A stretch of 64,000 bases of DNA from an uncultured Bacteroides sp. (GTDB taxonomy: Bacteria; Bacteroidota; Bacteroidia; Bacteroidales; Bacteroidaceae), in assembly GCF_963677685.1 (NCBI RefSeq), contig NZ_OY782186.1, forward strand, positions 2,232,001-2,296,000, in the 5' to 3' direction. How positions within the stretch are numbered: the first letter of the stretch is position 1; each line of letters starts with the position of its first letter. The notes under the pieces were generated by a model. That model saw only the letters and a program-made list of their open reading frames with translations, was not told the DNA's origin and ran no database searches. The translations under genes and the position numbers were made by a program. This document shows positions 1 through 9,976 of this stretch, one piece after another.

Positions 1-1
1 T

Positions 2-352
2 TACAGAAATGTAGATCCCTGGGCTGCTGCTCTGCGTGAACAGCAGTTGGTCAGCATACTTCGAGACAAATGTGACCGCGAGGGGTTACAGATTATGAAA
101 GGAAATAAGATTATTGAAGTGAAGACAATGGGATGCGACAAAGGAGCCGTAATTAATAATTTATTAAAGGCCGAAAATTATGATTATATGTTTGCCATTG
201 GAGATGATACAACAGATGAAGATATGTTTAGAGCAATGCCTCAAAGTGCGTACACTATCAAAGTTGGAGAAGTTTCTGATAGTGCACGCTTTTATTTAAA
301 ATCACAAAAGGCAGTCTTGCCATTGCTTAAAAAAATGATAGAAAAGGACTAA
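2..352 (+). CDS. Trehalose-6-phosphate synthase/phosphatase, C-terminal fragment
   Basis: This is the C-terminal end of a gene that enters from the left edge; the frame is open from base 2, so the true start lies outside the window. The visible 116 residues are the end of a HAD-type trehalose-6-phosphate phosphatase domain. They contain the late HAD motif GDDTTDEDMF, whose aspartates bind Mg2+, and the upstream Lys in MGCDKGAV. In Bacteroidetes this domain is usually fused behind a GT20 trehalose-6-phosphate synthase, so the whole gene probably makes trehalose from UDP-glucose and glucose-6-phosphate. That fusion is inferred because the synthase half is not visible. The gene converges with a GH15 gene only 5 bases away. 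Confidence 0.85.
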   Translation, partial: YRNVDPWAAALREQQLVSILRDKCDREGLQIMKGNKIIEVKTMGCDKGAVINNLLKAENYDYMFAIGDDTTDEDMFRAMPQSAYTIKVGEVSDSARFYLKSQKAVLPLLKKMIEKD

Positions 353-357
353 TTTAT

Positions 358-2154
358 TTATGGGCGAATAAAATGAGATTGGGTTTTCTCTTCTGATAAT
401 AGAATTCCAATGTCGATCATAGCCAAATGAGAGTAAGCTTGGGGAAAATTCCCAAGCTGTCTTTTGGTTATAAAATCTAAATCTTCGCTCATTAATCCTA
501 CGTGGTTAGCATATGAACATAACTGATTAAATATTCGTTGAGCTTCTTTTTTCTCACCTGTGACATAGAGTGCACGTACAAGCCAAAAAGTGCAAATGGT
601 AAAAGCCGAAGTTGGCTTACCAAAATCATCTTCATTCTTATAGCGATACATTAAATCGTTATAGAATAGATCTTGTTTTATTCTGGCAACCGTCTTACGA
701 TACTTTTCATCTTCTGAGTCAATAAAGCCATAAGCCTCCATCAATAACAAGGAAGAATCCATATAATTGTTATCATAAGTCTGCGTGAAGCTTTGAATAT
801 CCTCTTTCCAACCATACATAAACACATTCTCCTTTATCAATTTAGCTTCTTCACTCCATCTGCCCACAAAATAATCTCTGTTTAAGAGCCTTGCTATCTC
901 AATACCTCGATCCAAAGCTACCCAACACATTACTTTAGAGAATACAAAATGTTTTTCTTCTCCTCTGATTTCCCAAATGCTTTTATCGGGCTTTCTCCAG
1001 TTTTCGATGACATCTTTAGTTATGATTTTGACAACTTCAAACATCTCTTCTGCTTCATCCAAAGAGCCTGGAAAGTTCAGGAAATATTGATAAATAACGT
1101 CCATCAGATAACCTAAAGAATCGTTTTGTTTCTGAATGTATGCATCGTTGCCAACTCTAACAGGAACAGAGTTTTCATATCCTGCTAAATGAGTCAAGGT
1201 TGTTTCAGTAAGCACTCGCTCGCCCCGTATGCCATACATGATTTGCAGACTGTCGTTCTTTGATTTGAGGATATATTTAATAAAATTGATGAAACGCAAA
1301 GCTGCTCCCGAATGGTTTAGCTTTAATAAGGTTTTGATGGACATCGACGCATCTCTGACCCAACAAAAGCGATAATCCCAATTCCTCGTTTCACCGATTG
1401 CTTCGGGTAAACTTGTGGTAAGTGCAGCTAAAACTGCTCCTGTACGATGATAGGACATCAACTTCAATATCAGCATACTACGGGTTATCTCTTTATTATA
1501 ATCACCAAACTTTCTGGAACGATTGCTCCAATTAAGCCAGTAGACTTTTGTACGTTGGTACTCCAAATTAACCCGCGTTATATCAATTGGTATAAGCTTC
1601 TGATAATATGAAAGCAACAAAAAAGAGTCCTCCACAAGTGTTATCTCTTGATATTGAATGATGCTTTGCAAACTCAAATTAGAATATAGATACATTGTAT
1701 CTTTATGATTATTGGAGGAGTTTGTTCTGATGAACTCATTATTCACCTGAAGGTTGACAGTTACATCCGCAGCATAGTTCATTGCTGGAACATATTTAAT
1801 GCGGATTTTAGGAGAGCCATATAATATGCGAATAAGGCGATATACTTCAGGAGGAGTGTAATGTGTAGTCTCTCCAGTTTTATAACGCGGCATGAAGTCT
1901 AACAGCTCAAATGCAGCAGTGTCACTTTCATATTTTGTTTGCAGAATATTTGTAGATCGAATATATGATTGAGAGATCCGATAATCATCAGATACCTCTA
2001 TACCAAAGCTGCCTCCGTTTTTTTCATCCAATAATTCTCCGAATATGGAGGGAGAATCAAAATCAGGGAAGCATAACCAGTCTATTTGTCCGGTTTTAGA
2101 GATTAATGCCGCTGTACGACAATTTCCTATTACGCCATAGTCCAGTGTTCTCAT
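358..2154 (-). CDS. Glycoside hydrolase family 15 (glucoamylase/trehalase-like) protein
   Basis: A 598-residue cytoplasmic enzyme without a signal peptide. Residues 1-50 (LDYGVIGNCRTAALIS, then IDWLCFPDFDSPSIF) match the N-terminal domain that precedes bacterial GH15 catalytic domains. The (alpha/alpha)6 catalytic part starts near residue 258 with NWDYRFCWVRDASMS. It has the probable catalytic acid region WEIRGEEKHF near residue 398 and a late acidic motif GLMSEDLD that matches the usual catalytic-base region. The substrate cannot be fixed: GH15 includes glucoamylases, glucodextranases and trehalases. The neighbouring trehalose-phosphate gene makes a trehalose or alpha-glucan role plausible. 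Its ATG overlaps the tamB stop by four bases, so it is translated from the same transcript as tamB. Confidence 0.88.
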   Translation of the reverse strand: MRTLDYGVIGNCRTAALISKTGQIDWLCFPDFDSPSIFGELLDEKNGGSFGIEVSDDYRISQSYIRSTNILQTKYESDTAAFELLDFMPRYKTGETTHYTPPEVYRLIRILYGSPKIRIKYVPAMNYAADVTVNLQVNNEFIRTNSSNNHKDTMYLYSNLSLQSIIQYQEITLVEDSFLLLSYYQKLIPIDITRVNLEYQRTKVYWLNWSNRSRKFGDYNKEITRSMLILKLMSYHRTGAVLAALTTSLPEAIGETRNWDYRFCWVRDASMSIKTLLKLNHSGAALRFINFIKYILKSKNDSLQIMYGIRGERVLTETTLTHLAGYENSVPVRVGNDAYIQKQNDSLGYLMDVIYQYFLNFPGSLDEAEEMFEVVKIITKDVIENWRKPDKSIWEIRGEEKHFVFSKVMCWVALDRGIEIARLLNRDYFVGRWSEEAKLIKENVFMYGWKEDIQSFTQTYDNNYMDSSLLLMEAYGFIDSEDEKYRKTVARIKQDLFYNDLMYRYKNEDDFGKPTSAFTICTFWLVRALYVTGEKKEAQRIFNQLCSYANHVGLMSEDLDFITKRQLGNFPQAYSHLAMIDIGILLSEEKTQSHFIRP

Positions 2155-5100
2155 TTCTTTCTTATTTTTTTATTTCTTTTATTTATGGAAGAAGAGGATA
2201 CAGTTTGTATACTATCAGTAACTGCAGCTTTCTTCTTTTTTCTCCTTCTCCAGTTTTGCCAAAAGAAAAGCTCGTTCCATCGGACGAAATCTTTCTTATA
2301 AACAATGCCGAAGCCTTGTGTTGTCAAGTTTGTACGAGTGTAATATTTATCGTTTGTTTCATTATACGCTTTTAAGCGTACTTCTCCTGAACGATTCAAA
2401 AGCCATTCAGCCTGAAAATCGCCCACGAAGTTTGTTGTAGTCAGAGGGTTGTCTTTATAACCGAAATTCCCATTTATTAATAGTCGGTTATTTAATAACT
2501 GCCCTGAAAGAATACCTTCTATTTCAAAATCCGTCCAACCTCTTTCCCCAGTACTTAAGTTCGTCCCAAAATTCCAATTTTTCGCATTCATCACTTGAGA
2601 AAGCATATTATTTAGCTGACCTGAAAGGGTAGAAGAGAGTACTGAAGTCATCAGGTTTGAATTCTGAGTAGTATTTACATTTTCGGCAGTATAGAACTTA
2701 CCAATACTTAGTAAGTACAACATCTGCATATTCATTTGCTCGTCAGTGCTGATATAATTACGTACAAGGGTCTGTACTTCATCACTTTCATTAGGAAGAG
2801 TGATGCTCATTTTGATGTCTGGTCTTAGTAAGACTCCTGTCAGGTTCATAATACAGTTTACCTTAACATTCGGTTGTTTGGTAAACTCTGAAGCGTCAGG
2901 AACTAAATCATTAAGAGAGGCTGAATTGACTTGGTACATAGCCTGTATATTCATATTAGCACTCAACGGATTACCATTGAAAGAAATCTCACTACCGTCT
3001 TGAATGATGAAATCTTTGCGAATAACCTGTTGCAAACTAAACTTGTAAACCCCTTGACTAATTCGATAAGTACCGAACATCTTAACATCTCCTTTATTGT
3101 AATATTCTGTTCTTATATTGCCCGAACCTTTTCCACTAATATAATCACCGGCGATAGGATCCATTATAATCTTCATATTCGCATCGGGAGTAGCATCTAC
3201 CAATACATTTAAGCGTATATCCAAAGGAGATTCCTCTTTTTTTTCTTCCTTTTTCTTTTCAGCTTCTTTTTCTTTCTCCATGGACTCTGTAACGGCTCTC
3301 TTGGGTGTTTTGTCGATAAACTTAATGAACTGATTATTTGTTGCTGATGCCGTTGCTCCATTTACGTAAACAAAGTTAGTGTTAGGGTCTGTAGAAATAG
3401 CAATATCTACATTAAGCCCTTGCTCATGACTACCTGATAATAATGCATTTCCCGTTGCATATACTTTTCCATAAAATGGGATATCCGAGCTCTCTTTGGT
3501 ATCCATCACAAGCATTTTATTGGTATGAAGCTCTAATCTGTAACTCATATCACGCAAATTATGGTGCTGTATATAACCATTCGCCATTCCCTGATGTCCC
3601 TCAAGATCATATACAGGAACGCTATCAAGAGTAAACCGCTCGGCAGACATGCGCACGCTGTCTTTTAATAGAAATTTGGTATTAAGAACATTGACTTTAA
3701 AAGAAGCATCAGGCTTTACACTACCTTCTATATTCAGTGCATTAAACTTACCGAAAAAATGAATATTACCACTTGCTCTTCCTTTGATGTCAGATACAAT
3801 CGTATGAACATAGTACTCTAAGAATTTGAGGTTAGTACTATCAGCTTTTATATGCAAGTCCAACCCACTCTTGGGCTTGAAAGGATAGATGTAGCCCGAT
3901 ACATTGGTTTTAGATACACCCTCTTCTTTTATTTTCGCATCTAAAAATATCCCTTTATTCTTCTCATTCCATTCACCATAAATATCCATATTTCCCAAGA
4001 GCCCATCGTTGAATTTGAATAGCTTGACCGACAAATGGGTATTCATCACTGGCCTAGTCATCGCATGATTAATATAAGCCGTACCAGAAGCAAGTCCATT
4101 GAAATTGACACCTCTTAAATTGAAAATATCAAAGACATAGGCTATATCTATATCTTTCATGTCCACCTTTACGCTATCAGAGATATAAGATGAAGCTTTT
4201 CCATTAATACGAATAAATTTATCTTTATGACTGAAATAGAAGTTATTGATATCTATTTTACCTGAATCTGCAATAATTTTAGATGCCTTAACCTGCCAAA
4301 TCGTATCATTAAGTATGATATCCGTAGGTTCAATATCTACAACCGTTCTTAACTTAGAGGTACCCTCTTCAGTCAGATATCTTGTTAAGTTACTGATAGC
4401 TAAAAGTTTACCGCTATATGTTTCTTTCGAATTATTACCCCAATTCAGCGTTGTGGTTATGTTATCTTTTTCAGCAAGTGCGTCCAAGGAAATATTTACG
4501 TCACTCTTTTTGCGTTTATTTGTAAAACGAATATGCCCCACCATCTTGTCTCCTGGATTTTCACATAAGAGTAAGCCCGATTCAATCGCATATTTACCAT
4601 ATTGCATCTTGGGAAAATAGCCTTCGACACGCAATTTATTAGCATTATCATTGAAATATCCTTTAATAGTAGAATGAGTATTCATACTAATAGGAATATC
4701 GAAAATGGTAGATAAAATTTCTGTATTGAATATATCTATATCAAAACTAAAATTATTCTTTGCAACGATATTTGTGTTCGATGGAATTAAAGATGGAGTA
4801 TACTTTCTCATAATATTCATGATACTTGATGATAAAGTACGATATGAATAGTTGCCTTGAATATTTGCATCTAAAAAATTAGATTTGATGGATAGCTGTT
4901 TCTTATCACTTTGATGAGTAGCTTGTATTTTCATGTTATCCATAAAATAATCTTTATCAGGAGCTTTAAACAAAAGACTATCTATATTTATCTCTCCATA
5001 CATTTCATCTATTGAGCCACCTTTGAAATCAGCTTCAACTTTTAAAGAGAATTCTGCATCTTTGTATTTTTCTGTAAGATGTAATGCATTAGGCCGTACC

Positions 5101-6665
5101 TTATGTATAAAAGCTTTAAAGTTATACGTCGGTATTTTTGCTACTGTATTGAGTTGACCATTTACTAAAATGGAACCGTTAGGGTCATTCAGTGCGACCT
5201 TACCTTCATAACCACCATTTTTATATTCTCCATCAAGAGTAATGTTCTCATATTGATAACTACTATACTCAATTGAAGAAATGAGCCCTTTCATTACAAT
5301 AGAAGGGTAACGATTTAATTGGTGAGCCCCCTTAATATCAATATTTAAAGTGGCTTTTCCCAATTTTTTATTGGCTAACAATTGACCTAATTCAAAATCA
5401 TTGGTTTTAATAGAACCTGAATATGAAAAAAGCCCTTTCTCTTTATTGGAACTTAATTTTAAATCTGTTTTAGCCGATCCTAAATTCGTATTAAACAAAC
5501 CGTATGTAACCAAATCAGTGTAATATCCTGATATTTCACCATGAAAAGAGATGTGTCCCAAGCGCTTCATTAATACTGCAGCTTTTCCTAATCTGTTCCT
5601 TAAATTTCGTGTTAAAAAATCAATGCCTTTGCTATCCATAAACAGATTGCTAAGATTCCCATAGATGAAAGTATCTTGAGAACGTAAAAAATCTTGTAAG
5701 GATAAATTTCCATTGATACTAAGATGGTTTTCGGCATTTACATACAAACGTGAGAACTTTAATTGATTTGGAGTTCCTTCAGCCTCCATTTCAATAGCTA
5801 TATTATCTTTAAAGTCAGATAAATCAGGAACAAAAGATGAAACATCTTTTAGGGTAACATAAGAGGGTAACATCTTAAAAGAGAAATGCACGTTATCCGT
5901 GAACTTTTCCAGTGAAGCAAGGCTATCATACTTAATTCGGATAGTATCCATCTTCAAATGGCTGTTAGGTAATTCAACCGAAAAGTTTTCAATCCTCATC
6001 TTTTTATCATTCGCCAATATTTTCAATGACAGCTTACGTAATTCAAAACCGGATTGTTCATCTACGCTTAATCTCTTAATATAAGCATTGATAGAGTCTC
6101 TTTGGATTGCTTTCAATGAAATATTAGCAATAATATTATGCAGCCCTATATGTCGCGGGTTGAATGTGCCGGGAGTGCCCATCTCGGATAGAACATCGTA
6201 TGACACTTTACCGCGCCTGATCAGAATGGAGTTTATTCTTAAGTCCAGACTCGATTTAGTCTTAATGGTATCTTTAGAAGCCAATGCATCAATAAGAAAT
6301 TTAAAATTAGGATCAGATTGGGGCGTTTTTCTATTTAAATTAACATTAAAACCAAATAGCTGAGCACTACTTATTGATATTTTTCCTTTGAATAGAGGTA
6401 GTATTTCGAATTTAGCAGAAAGACGTGTAATTTTAAGCATTTCTTTGCCTGATTTATCATCAAGCATCACGTCATCTATGATGATACGATTCAATAAGCC
6501 TATATTAATGCGTCCGATTGATAAGTTTGTGTCTAAAGTCCGACTCAACTCTTTTGCCACAAAAACGGTCATCTTTTGCTGAACATAAGGAATATTGAGC
6601 AAAATAATGGTTCCGATATATACCCCAAGCACAATGCCGAGTACCCAACGCACTGTAATTTTCAA
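2151..6665 (-). CDS. tamB: TamB-like translocation and assembly module protein (DUF490)
   Basis: A 1504-residue AsmA/TamB-family protein. It has an N-terminal membrane anchor (about residues 7-25, VLGIVLGVYIGTIILLNIP), then a very long run of amphipathic beta segments expected to form a periplasmic lipid-transport or assembly groove. The conserved C-terminal DUF490 region includes GTYRISQGVYKFSLQQ. Two features are less usual: a Lys/Glu-rich linker around residues 1125-1146, and a strongly basic C-terminal tail. Family members work with Omp85 proteins in outer-membrane biogenesis or phospholipid transport. The gene is divergent from tsaD, with about 100 bases between them, and heads a two-gene unit with the GH15 gene. 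Confidence 0.88.
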   Translation of the reverse strand: MKITVRWVLGIVLGVYIGTIILLNIPYVQQKMTVFVAKELSRTLDTNLSIGRINIGLLNRIIIDDVMLDDKSGKEMLKITRLSAKFEILPLFKGKISISSAQLFGFNVNLNRKTPQSDPNFKFLIDALASKDTIKTKSSLDLRINSILIRRGKVSYDVLSEMGTPGTFNPRHIGLHNIIANISLKAIQRDSINAYIKRLSVDEQSGFELRKLSLKILANDKKMRIENFSVELPNSHLKMDTIRIKYDSLASLEKFTDNVHFSFKMLPSYVTLKDVSSFVPDLSDFKDNIAIEMEAEGTPNQLKFSRLYVNAENHLSINGNLSLQDFLRSQDTFIYGNLSNLFMDSKGIDFLTRNLRNRLGKAAVLMKRLGHISFHGEISGYYTDLVTYGLFNTNLGSAKTDLKLSSNKEKGLFSYSGSIKTNDFELGQLLANKKLGKATLNIDIKGAHQLNRYPSIVMKGLISSIEYSSYQYENITLDGEYKNGGYEGKVALNDPNGSILVNGQLNTVAKIPTYNFKAFIHKVRPNALHLTEKYKDAEFSLKVEADFKGGSIDEMYGEINIDSLLFKAPDKDYFMDNMKIQATHQSDKKQLSIKSNFLDANIQGNYSYRTLSSSIMNIMRKYTPSLIPSNTNIVAKNNFSFDIDIFNTEILSTIFDIPISMNTHSTIKGYFNDNANKLRVEGYFPKMQYGKYAIESGLLLCENPGDKMVGHIRFTNKRKKSDVNISLDALAEKDNITTTLNWGNNSKETYSGKLLAISNLTRYLTEEGTSKLRTVVDIEPTDIILNDTIWQVKASKIIADSGKIDINNFYFSHKDKFIRINGKASSYISDSVKVDMKDIDIAYVFDIFNLRGVNFNGLASGTAYINHAMTRPVMNTHLSVKLFKFNDGLLGNMDIYGEWNEKNKGIFLDAKIKEEGVSKTNVSGYIYPFKPKSGLDLHIKADSTNLKFLEYYVHTIVSDIKGRASGNIHFFGKFNALNIEGSVKPDASFKVNVLNTKFLLKDSVRMSAERFTLDSVPVYDLEGHQGMANGYIQHHNLRDMSYRLELHTNKMLVMDTKESSDIPFYGKVYATGNALLSGSHEQGLNVDIAISTDPNTNFVYVNGATASATNNQFIKFIDKTPKRAVTESMEKEKEAEKKKEEKKEESPLDIRLNVLVDATPDANMKIIMDPIAGDYISGKGSGNIRTEYYNKGDVKMFGTYRISQGVYKFSLQQVIRKDFIIQDGSEISFNGNPLSANMNIQAMYQVNSASLNDLVPDASEFTKQPNVKVNCIMNLTGVLLRPDIKMSITLPNESDEVQTLVRNYISTDEQMNMQMLYLLSIGKFYTAENVNTTQNSNLMTSVLSSTLSGQLNNMLSQVMNAKNWNFGTNLSTGERGWTDFEIEGILSGQLLNNRLLINGNFGYKDNPLTTTNFVGDFQAEWLLNRSGEVRLKAYNETNDKYYTRTNLTTQGFGIVYKKDFVRWNELFFWQNWRRRKKKKAAVTDSIQTVSSSSINKRNKKIRKK

Positions 6666-6696
6666 TGTTTTGATAGGCGGTTATTTTTTAAGCGAA

Positions 6697-6704
6697 CAAA
6701 AATA
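6697..6704 (-). promoter_or_regulatory. -7 promoter element for tamB
   Basis: Read on the minus strand the bases are TATTTTTG, an exact TAnnTTTG match to the Bacteroidetes sigma-ABfr -7 element. It lies 32 bases before the tamB ATG. Confidence 0.5.
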
Positions 6705-6738
6705 TAAAATATAACGTTATGATTCCTACTTTTATCAT

Positions 6739-6746
6739 TACTTTTG
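6739..6746 (+). promoter_or_regulatory. -7 promoter element for tsaD
   Basis: TACTTTTG, an exact TAnnTTTG match, ends 23 bases before the tsaD ATG. No clear -33 TTTG is visible. Confidence 0.5.
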
Positions 6747-6768
6747 TAGCATTAAACTTTAAAAACAT

Positions 6769-7788
6769 ATGTCTGTTATTATATTAGGAATCGAATCATC
6801 TTGTGATGATACATCTGCTGCTGTGATCAAAGACGGCTTTCTCTTATCTAACGTAGTTTCCAGCCAAGCTGTTCATGAGTCTTACGGAGGTGTGGTACCG
6901 GAACTAGCATCCAGAGCACACCAACAAAACATTGTTCCTGTAGTGCACGAGGCATTGAAACGCGCAGGGATAAAGAAAGAAGAGTTAAGTGCTGTAGCTT
7001 TTACACGCGGTCCTGGTTTAATGGGATCATTATTAGTCGGAGTATCTTTTGCAAAAGGTTTTGCTCGTTCCCTAAATATACCTATGATTGACGTTAATCA
7101 CCTGAATGGCCATGTTTTAGCTCATTTTATTAAAGAAGAAAATGAAGAGTCAAAACATCCTTCTTTTCCATTTTTATGCTTATTAGTTTCGGGTGGTAAC
7201 TCTCAGATTATTCTGGTGAAAGCATATAATGATATGGAAGTTCTGGGGCAAACAATAGATGATGCTGCTGGTGAAGCAATTGATAAATGTTCAAAAGTTA
7301 TGGGACTAGGATACCCGGGTGGACCTATTATCGACCGTTTGGCACGACAGGGTAATCCTAAAGCTTTCTCATTCAGTAAGCCTCATATCCCTGGACTAGA
7401 TTATAGTTTTAGCGGATTAAAAACTTCTTTTCTTTACTCTTTACGGGATTGGATGCAAGATGATCCTGACTTTATAGAACATCATAAGAATGACCTAGCC
7501 GCTTCTCTTGAAGCAACCGTTGTTGATATATTAATGGACAAACTCAGAAAAGCTGCTAAAGAATATAAAATAAAAGAGGTAGCCGTGGCAGGAGGAGTTT
7601 CTGCAAACAACGGTTTGAGAAATTCATTCAAAGAGCATGCCCAGAAGTATGGGTGGGATATATATATACCTAAGTTCAGCTATACCACAGATAATGCGGC
7701 AATGATTGCGATTACAGGTTATTTTAAATACTTAGATAAAGATTTCTGCTCCATCGAATTACCAGCCTATTCACGAGTTACATTATAA
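6769..7788 (+). CDS. tsaD: tRNA N6-threonylcarbamoyladenosine synthase, catalytic subunit TsaD
   Basis: A 339-residue member of the Kae1/TsaD ASKHA family, of the usual bacterial length. TsaD transfers threonylcarbamoyl from the TsaC product to A37 of ANN-decoding tRNAs, together with TsaB and TsaE, in the cytoplasm. The metal-binding HxxxH motif is present (HLNGH, residues 111-115), with the N-terminal [13 protein letters not shown], the nucleotide loop [29 protein letters not shown], and a C-terminal TTDNAAMIA with the metal-ligand aspartate. It is followed after 11 bases by cinA, so the two probably share a transcript. Confidence 0.97.
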   Translation: MSVIILGIESSCDDTSAAVIKDGFLLSNVVSSQAVHESYGGVVPELASRAHQQNIVPVVHEALKRAGIKKEELSAVAFTRGPGLMGSLLVGVSFAKGFARSLNIPMIDVNHLNGHVLAHFIKEENEESKHPSFPFLCLLVSGGNSQIILVKAYNDMEVLGQTIDDAAGEAIDKCSKVMGLGYPGGPIIDRLARQGNPKAFSFSKPHIPGLDYSFSGLKTSFLYSLRDWMQDDPDFIEHHKNDLAASLEATVVDILMDKLRKAAKEYKIKEVAVAGGVSANNGLRNSFKEHAQKYGWDIYIPKFSYTTDNAAMIAITGYFKYLDKDFCSIELPAYSRVTL

Positions 7789-7799
7789 TTAGAATTGAA

Positions 7800-9032
7800 A
7801 TGTTTGCAGAAATTATTACCATTGGCGATGAATTATTAATCGGGCAGGTTATTGATACAAACTCTGCCTGGATAGGAAAGGAACTTAATAAAGTTGGTAT
7901 TGAAATCACTCGAGTAACTTCTGTTCGTGATCGCTCCGAAGAGATAAAAGATGCGATAGATTTTTCAATGAAAAGGGTTGATATTGTACTTGTTACAGGA
8001 GGATTAGGCCCAACAAAAGATGATATAACAAAGCAAACTCTTTGCGAGTATTTCCATACTAAGTTGGTTTTCAGCGAAAAGGTTTTTGAAAATCTCAAGA
8101 AAATCTTGTCCGATAGAATACCATTGAATAAACTTAATAAAAGCCAGGCAATGGTTCCTGAAAATTCCACCATTATTAATAATAAGGTAGGAAGTGCTCC
8201 AATTACTTGGTTTGAGCAGGGTCAGAAAGTTTTAGTATCGATGCCAGGAGTTCCTCAAGAAATGACTTCTGCTATGAGTAACGAAATTATTCCCCGTCTA
8301 CTCAAGAAGTTCGAAGTTGAAGCAATAATTCATAAGACTTTTACGGTTAAAAACTACCCTGAATCCGTATTGGCCGAAAAACTTGAATCATGGGAAGATG
8401 GATTGCCTGAATTTATAAAGTTAGCGTATCTACCGAAACCCGGAATGGTTCGCCTACGATTAACAGGAAGAGGAGTTCGAAAACAAATACTCGAAGATGC
8501 CATTGCAGAACAGGGAACTAAATTGAAAGAAATACTGGGAAGTAATCTTTTCGATGAATACGATCAACCCATAGAGGCTGTTATAGGTAACATCTTGAGA
8601 GATAAAGGCTTGCTAGTTGCTACAGCCGAAAGTTGTACAGGTGGATTAATAGCTTCGAAACTTACATCAATACCTGGTTGTTCTGATTATTATAAAGGTA
8701 GCATTGTAGCATATTCTAATGAAATTAAAATGAGCTTTCTTAATGTTAGCTCGTCAACACTAGAAACAGAAGGAGCTGTAAGCGAAAAAACAGTTATAGA
8801 AATGGCAAAAGGTGCGATGAATGCATTAAAAACAGATTGTGCAATGGTTACTTCAGGTATTGCAGGTCCGGGAGGAGGAACACCGGAAAAACCAGTTGGC
8901 ACGGTTTGGATAGCTGCGGCATGTCATGATAAGATTATTACGCTAAAACAAGAAAGTGATCGTGGAAGAGAGTTAAATATTGAAAGAGCTTGCAATAATG
9001 CGCTTCTTTTACTACTAAAACTCTTAAAATAA
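7800..9032 (+). CDS. cinA: CinA-family protein (competence/damage-inducible, NMN deamidase type)
   Basis: A 410-residue full-length CinA. The N-terminal molybdopterin-binding-like (MoCF/COG1058) domain spans about residues 1-170, with [17 protein letters not shown] and [10 protein letters not shown]. The C-terminal CinA domain (about residues 250-405) carries [10 protein letters not shown] and a GIAGPGGG loop typical of nicotinamide mononucleotide amidohydrolases. The family recycles pyridine nucleotides by deamidating NMN and has ADP-ribose pyrophosphatase activity in some members. It is the second gene of the tsaD unit. The start ATG is the only one matching the conserved N-terminus. Confidence 0.94.
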   Translation: MFAEIITIGDELLIGQVIDTNSAWIGKELNKVGIEITRVTSVRDRSEEIKDAIDFSMKRVDIVLVTGGLGPTKDDITKQTLCEYFHTKLVFSEKVFENLKKILSDRIPLNKLNKSQAMVPENSTIINNKVGSAPITWFEQGQKVLVSMPGVPQEMTSAMSNEIIPRLLKKFEVEAIIHKTFTVKNYPESVLAEKLESWEDGLPEFIKLAYLPKPGMVRLRLTGRGVRKQILEDAIAEQGTKLKEILGSNLFDEYDQPIEAVIGNILRDKGLLVATAESCTGGLIASKLTSIPGCSDYYKGSIVAYSNEIKMSFLNVSSSTLETEGAVSEKTVIEMAKGAMNALKTDCAMVTSGIAGPGGGTPEKPVGTVWIAAACHDKIITLKQESDRGRELNIERACNNALLLLLKLLK

Positions 9033-9077
9033 GAATAACGCAGCCTTAAATAGGTGAATTATTTTATAAAACGCTTG

Positions 9078-9105
9078 TTTTGTATCTGAAAAAGTACTTA
9101 CTTTG
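9078..9105 (+). promoter_or_regulatory. Promoter of the rpmB ribosomal-protein unit
   Basis: A TTTTG at 9078-9082 and a -7-like TTACTTTG at 9098-9105 form a reasonable Bacteroidetes promoter, with start of transcription expected near 9112. The transcript then begins after the first in-frame start of the longer reading frame (9080), which supports the rpmB start at 9155. Confidence 0.5.
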
Positions 9106-9154
9106 CGCTCTGTTTGGAAGAGATATAGATAAAAACTATAAAAACAAGATAGAA

Positions 9155-9415
9155 ATGTCGAAGATTTGTCAAATTACAGGAAAAAAAGCCATGATTGGCA
9201 ACAATGTTTCACATTCAAAGAAAAGAACTAAAAGGACTTTTGATGTGAACTTGTTTAAAAAGAAGTTCTATTATGTAGAACAAGACTGTTGGATCAGCCT
9301 AAGTCTTAGCGCAGCTGGCTTGCGTTTGATTAATAAAAAGGGGTTAGATGCTGCCTTGAACGATGCAGTAACTAAAGGGTATTGTGATTGGAAAAGCATT
9401 AAAGTAATAGGCTAA
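9155..9415 (+). CDS. rpmB: 50S ribosomal protein L28
   Basis: An 86-residue L28, starting [20 protein letters not shown] with the family signature, then the basic [12 protein letters not shown] segment. An in-frame start at 9080 would add 25 residues with no family match and would begin at or before the likely transcription start, so the ATG at 9155 is chosen. It is the first gene of the Bacteroidetes cluster rpmB-rpmG-DUF4295. Confidence 0.97.
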   Translation: MSKICQITGKKAMIGNNVSHSKKRTKRTFDVNLFKKKFYYVEQDCWISLSLSAAGLRLINKKGLDAALNDAVTKGYCDWKSIKVIG

Positions 9416-9436
9416 CTAGAGAAGGAGAAGTGACTT

Positions 9437-9625
9437 ATGGCAAAAAAGGCAAAAGGTAATAGAATTCAAGTGATTCTTGAGTGTACAGAACACAAAGAAA
9501 GTGGTATGCCGGGAACATCTCGCTACATCACAACAAAGAATAGAAAAAATACTACAGAGAGACTGGAGTTGAAAAAATACAACCCAATCTTAAAGAAAGT
9601 AACAGTACATAAAGAAATTAAATAA
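9437..9625 (+). CDS. rpmG: 50S ribosomal protein L33
   Basis: A 62-residue L33 starting [20 protein letters not shown], ending with the [16 protein letters not shown] tail of the family. It lies 21 bases after rpmB with a strong purine-rich ribosome site (AGAGAAGGAGAAG) in between. The canonical zinc-ribbon cysteine pairs are mostly absent; only the Cys in LECTEH remains, so it is a zinc-independent (C-) type. Confidence 0.96.
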   Translation: MAKKAKGNRIQVILECTEHKESGMPGTSRYITTKNRKNTTERLELKKYNPILKKVTVHKEIK

Positions 9626-9636
9626 GATATAACCCT

Positions 9637-9795
9637 ATGGCAAAGAAAACAGTTGCAAGTTTGCACGAAGGATCAAAAGAAGGTCGTTCTTATACAAAGG
9701 TTATCAAAATGGTAAAGTCTCCTAAAACTGGAGCTTATACATTTGATGAGCAAATGGTTCCTAACGAAAAGGTTCAGGACTTCTTTAAAAAATAA
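9637..9795 (+). CDS. DUF4295 family small protein
   Basis: A 52-residue basic protein, MAKKTVASLHEGSKEGRSYT followed by KVIKMVKSPKTGAY, ending VQDFFKK. It is the small DUF4295 protein that sits directly after rpmG across the Bacteroidetes. Position and charge suggest a ribosome-associated role, but this is inference and I know of no demonstrated function. It lies 11 bases after rpmG and is followed by a strong terminator. Confidence 0.9.
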   Translation: MAKKTVASLHEGSKEGRSYTKVIKMVKSPKTGAYTFDEQMVPNEKVQDFFKK

Positions 9796-9827
9796 TAATT
9801 GTATTATTATAGATAGAATTCACTATC

Positions 9828-9865
9828 AAAAAATTCCCTTCATTTTATAATGGAGGGAATTTTTT
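9828..9865 (+). terminator. Rho-independent terminator after rpmB-rpmG-DUF4295
   Basis: AAAAAATTCCCTTCAT and ATGGAGGGAATTTTTT form a stem with few mismatches around a short loop, followed by a T run. It ends the ribosomal-protein unit. Confidence 0.8.
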
Positions 9866-9943
9866 GTTTAAACATACTCATTTTAGATTCTTGCATATTT
9901 CATAATTTTCCATTTTTCATTTTTTACTTCTGTCTACTTGTTA

Positions 9944-9951
9944 TATCTTTG
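9944..9951 (+). promoter_or_regulatory. -7 promoter element for ftsY-rimO
   Basis: TATCTTTG, an exact TAnnTTTG match, lies 25 bases before the ftsY ATG. Confidence 0.55.
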
Positions 9952-9976
9952 TAGTATTAATAAATAAACTGGTATC

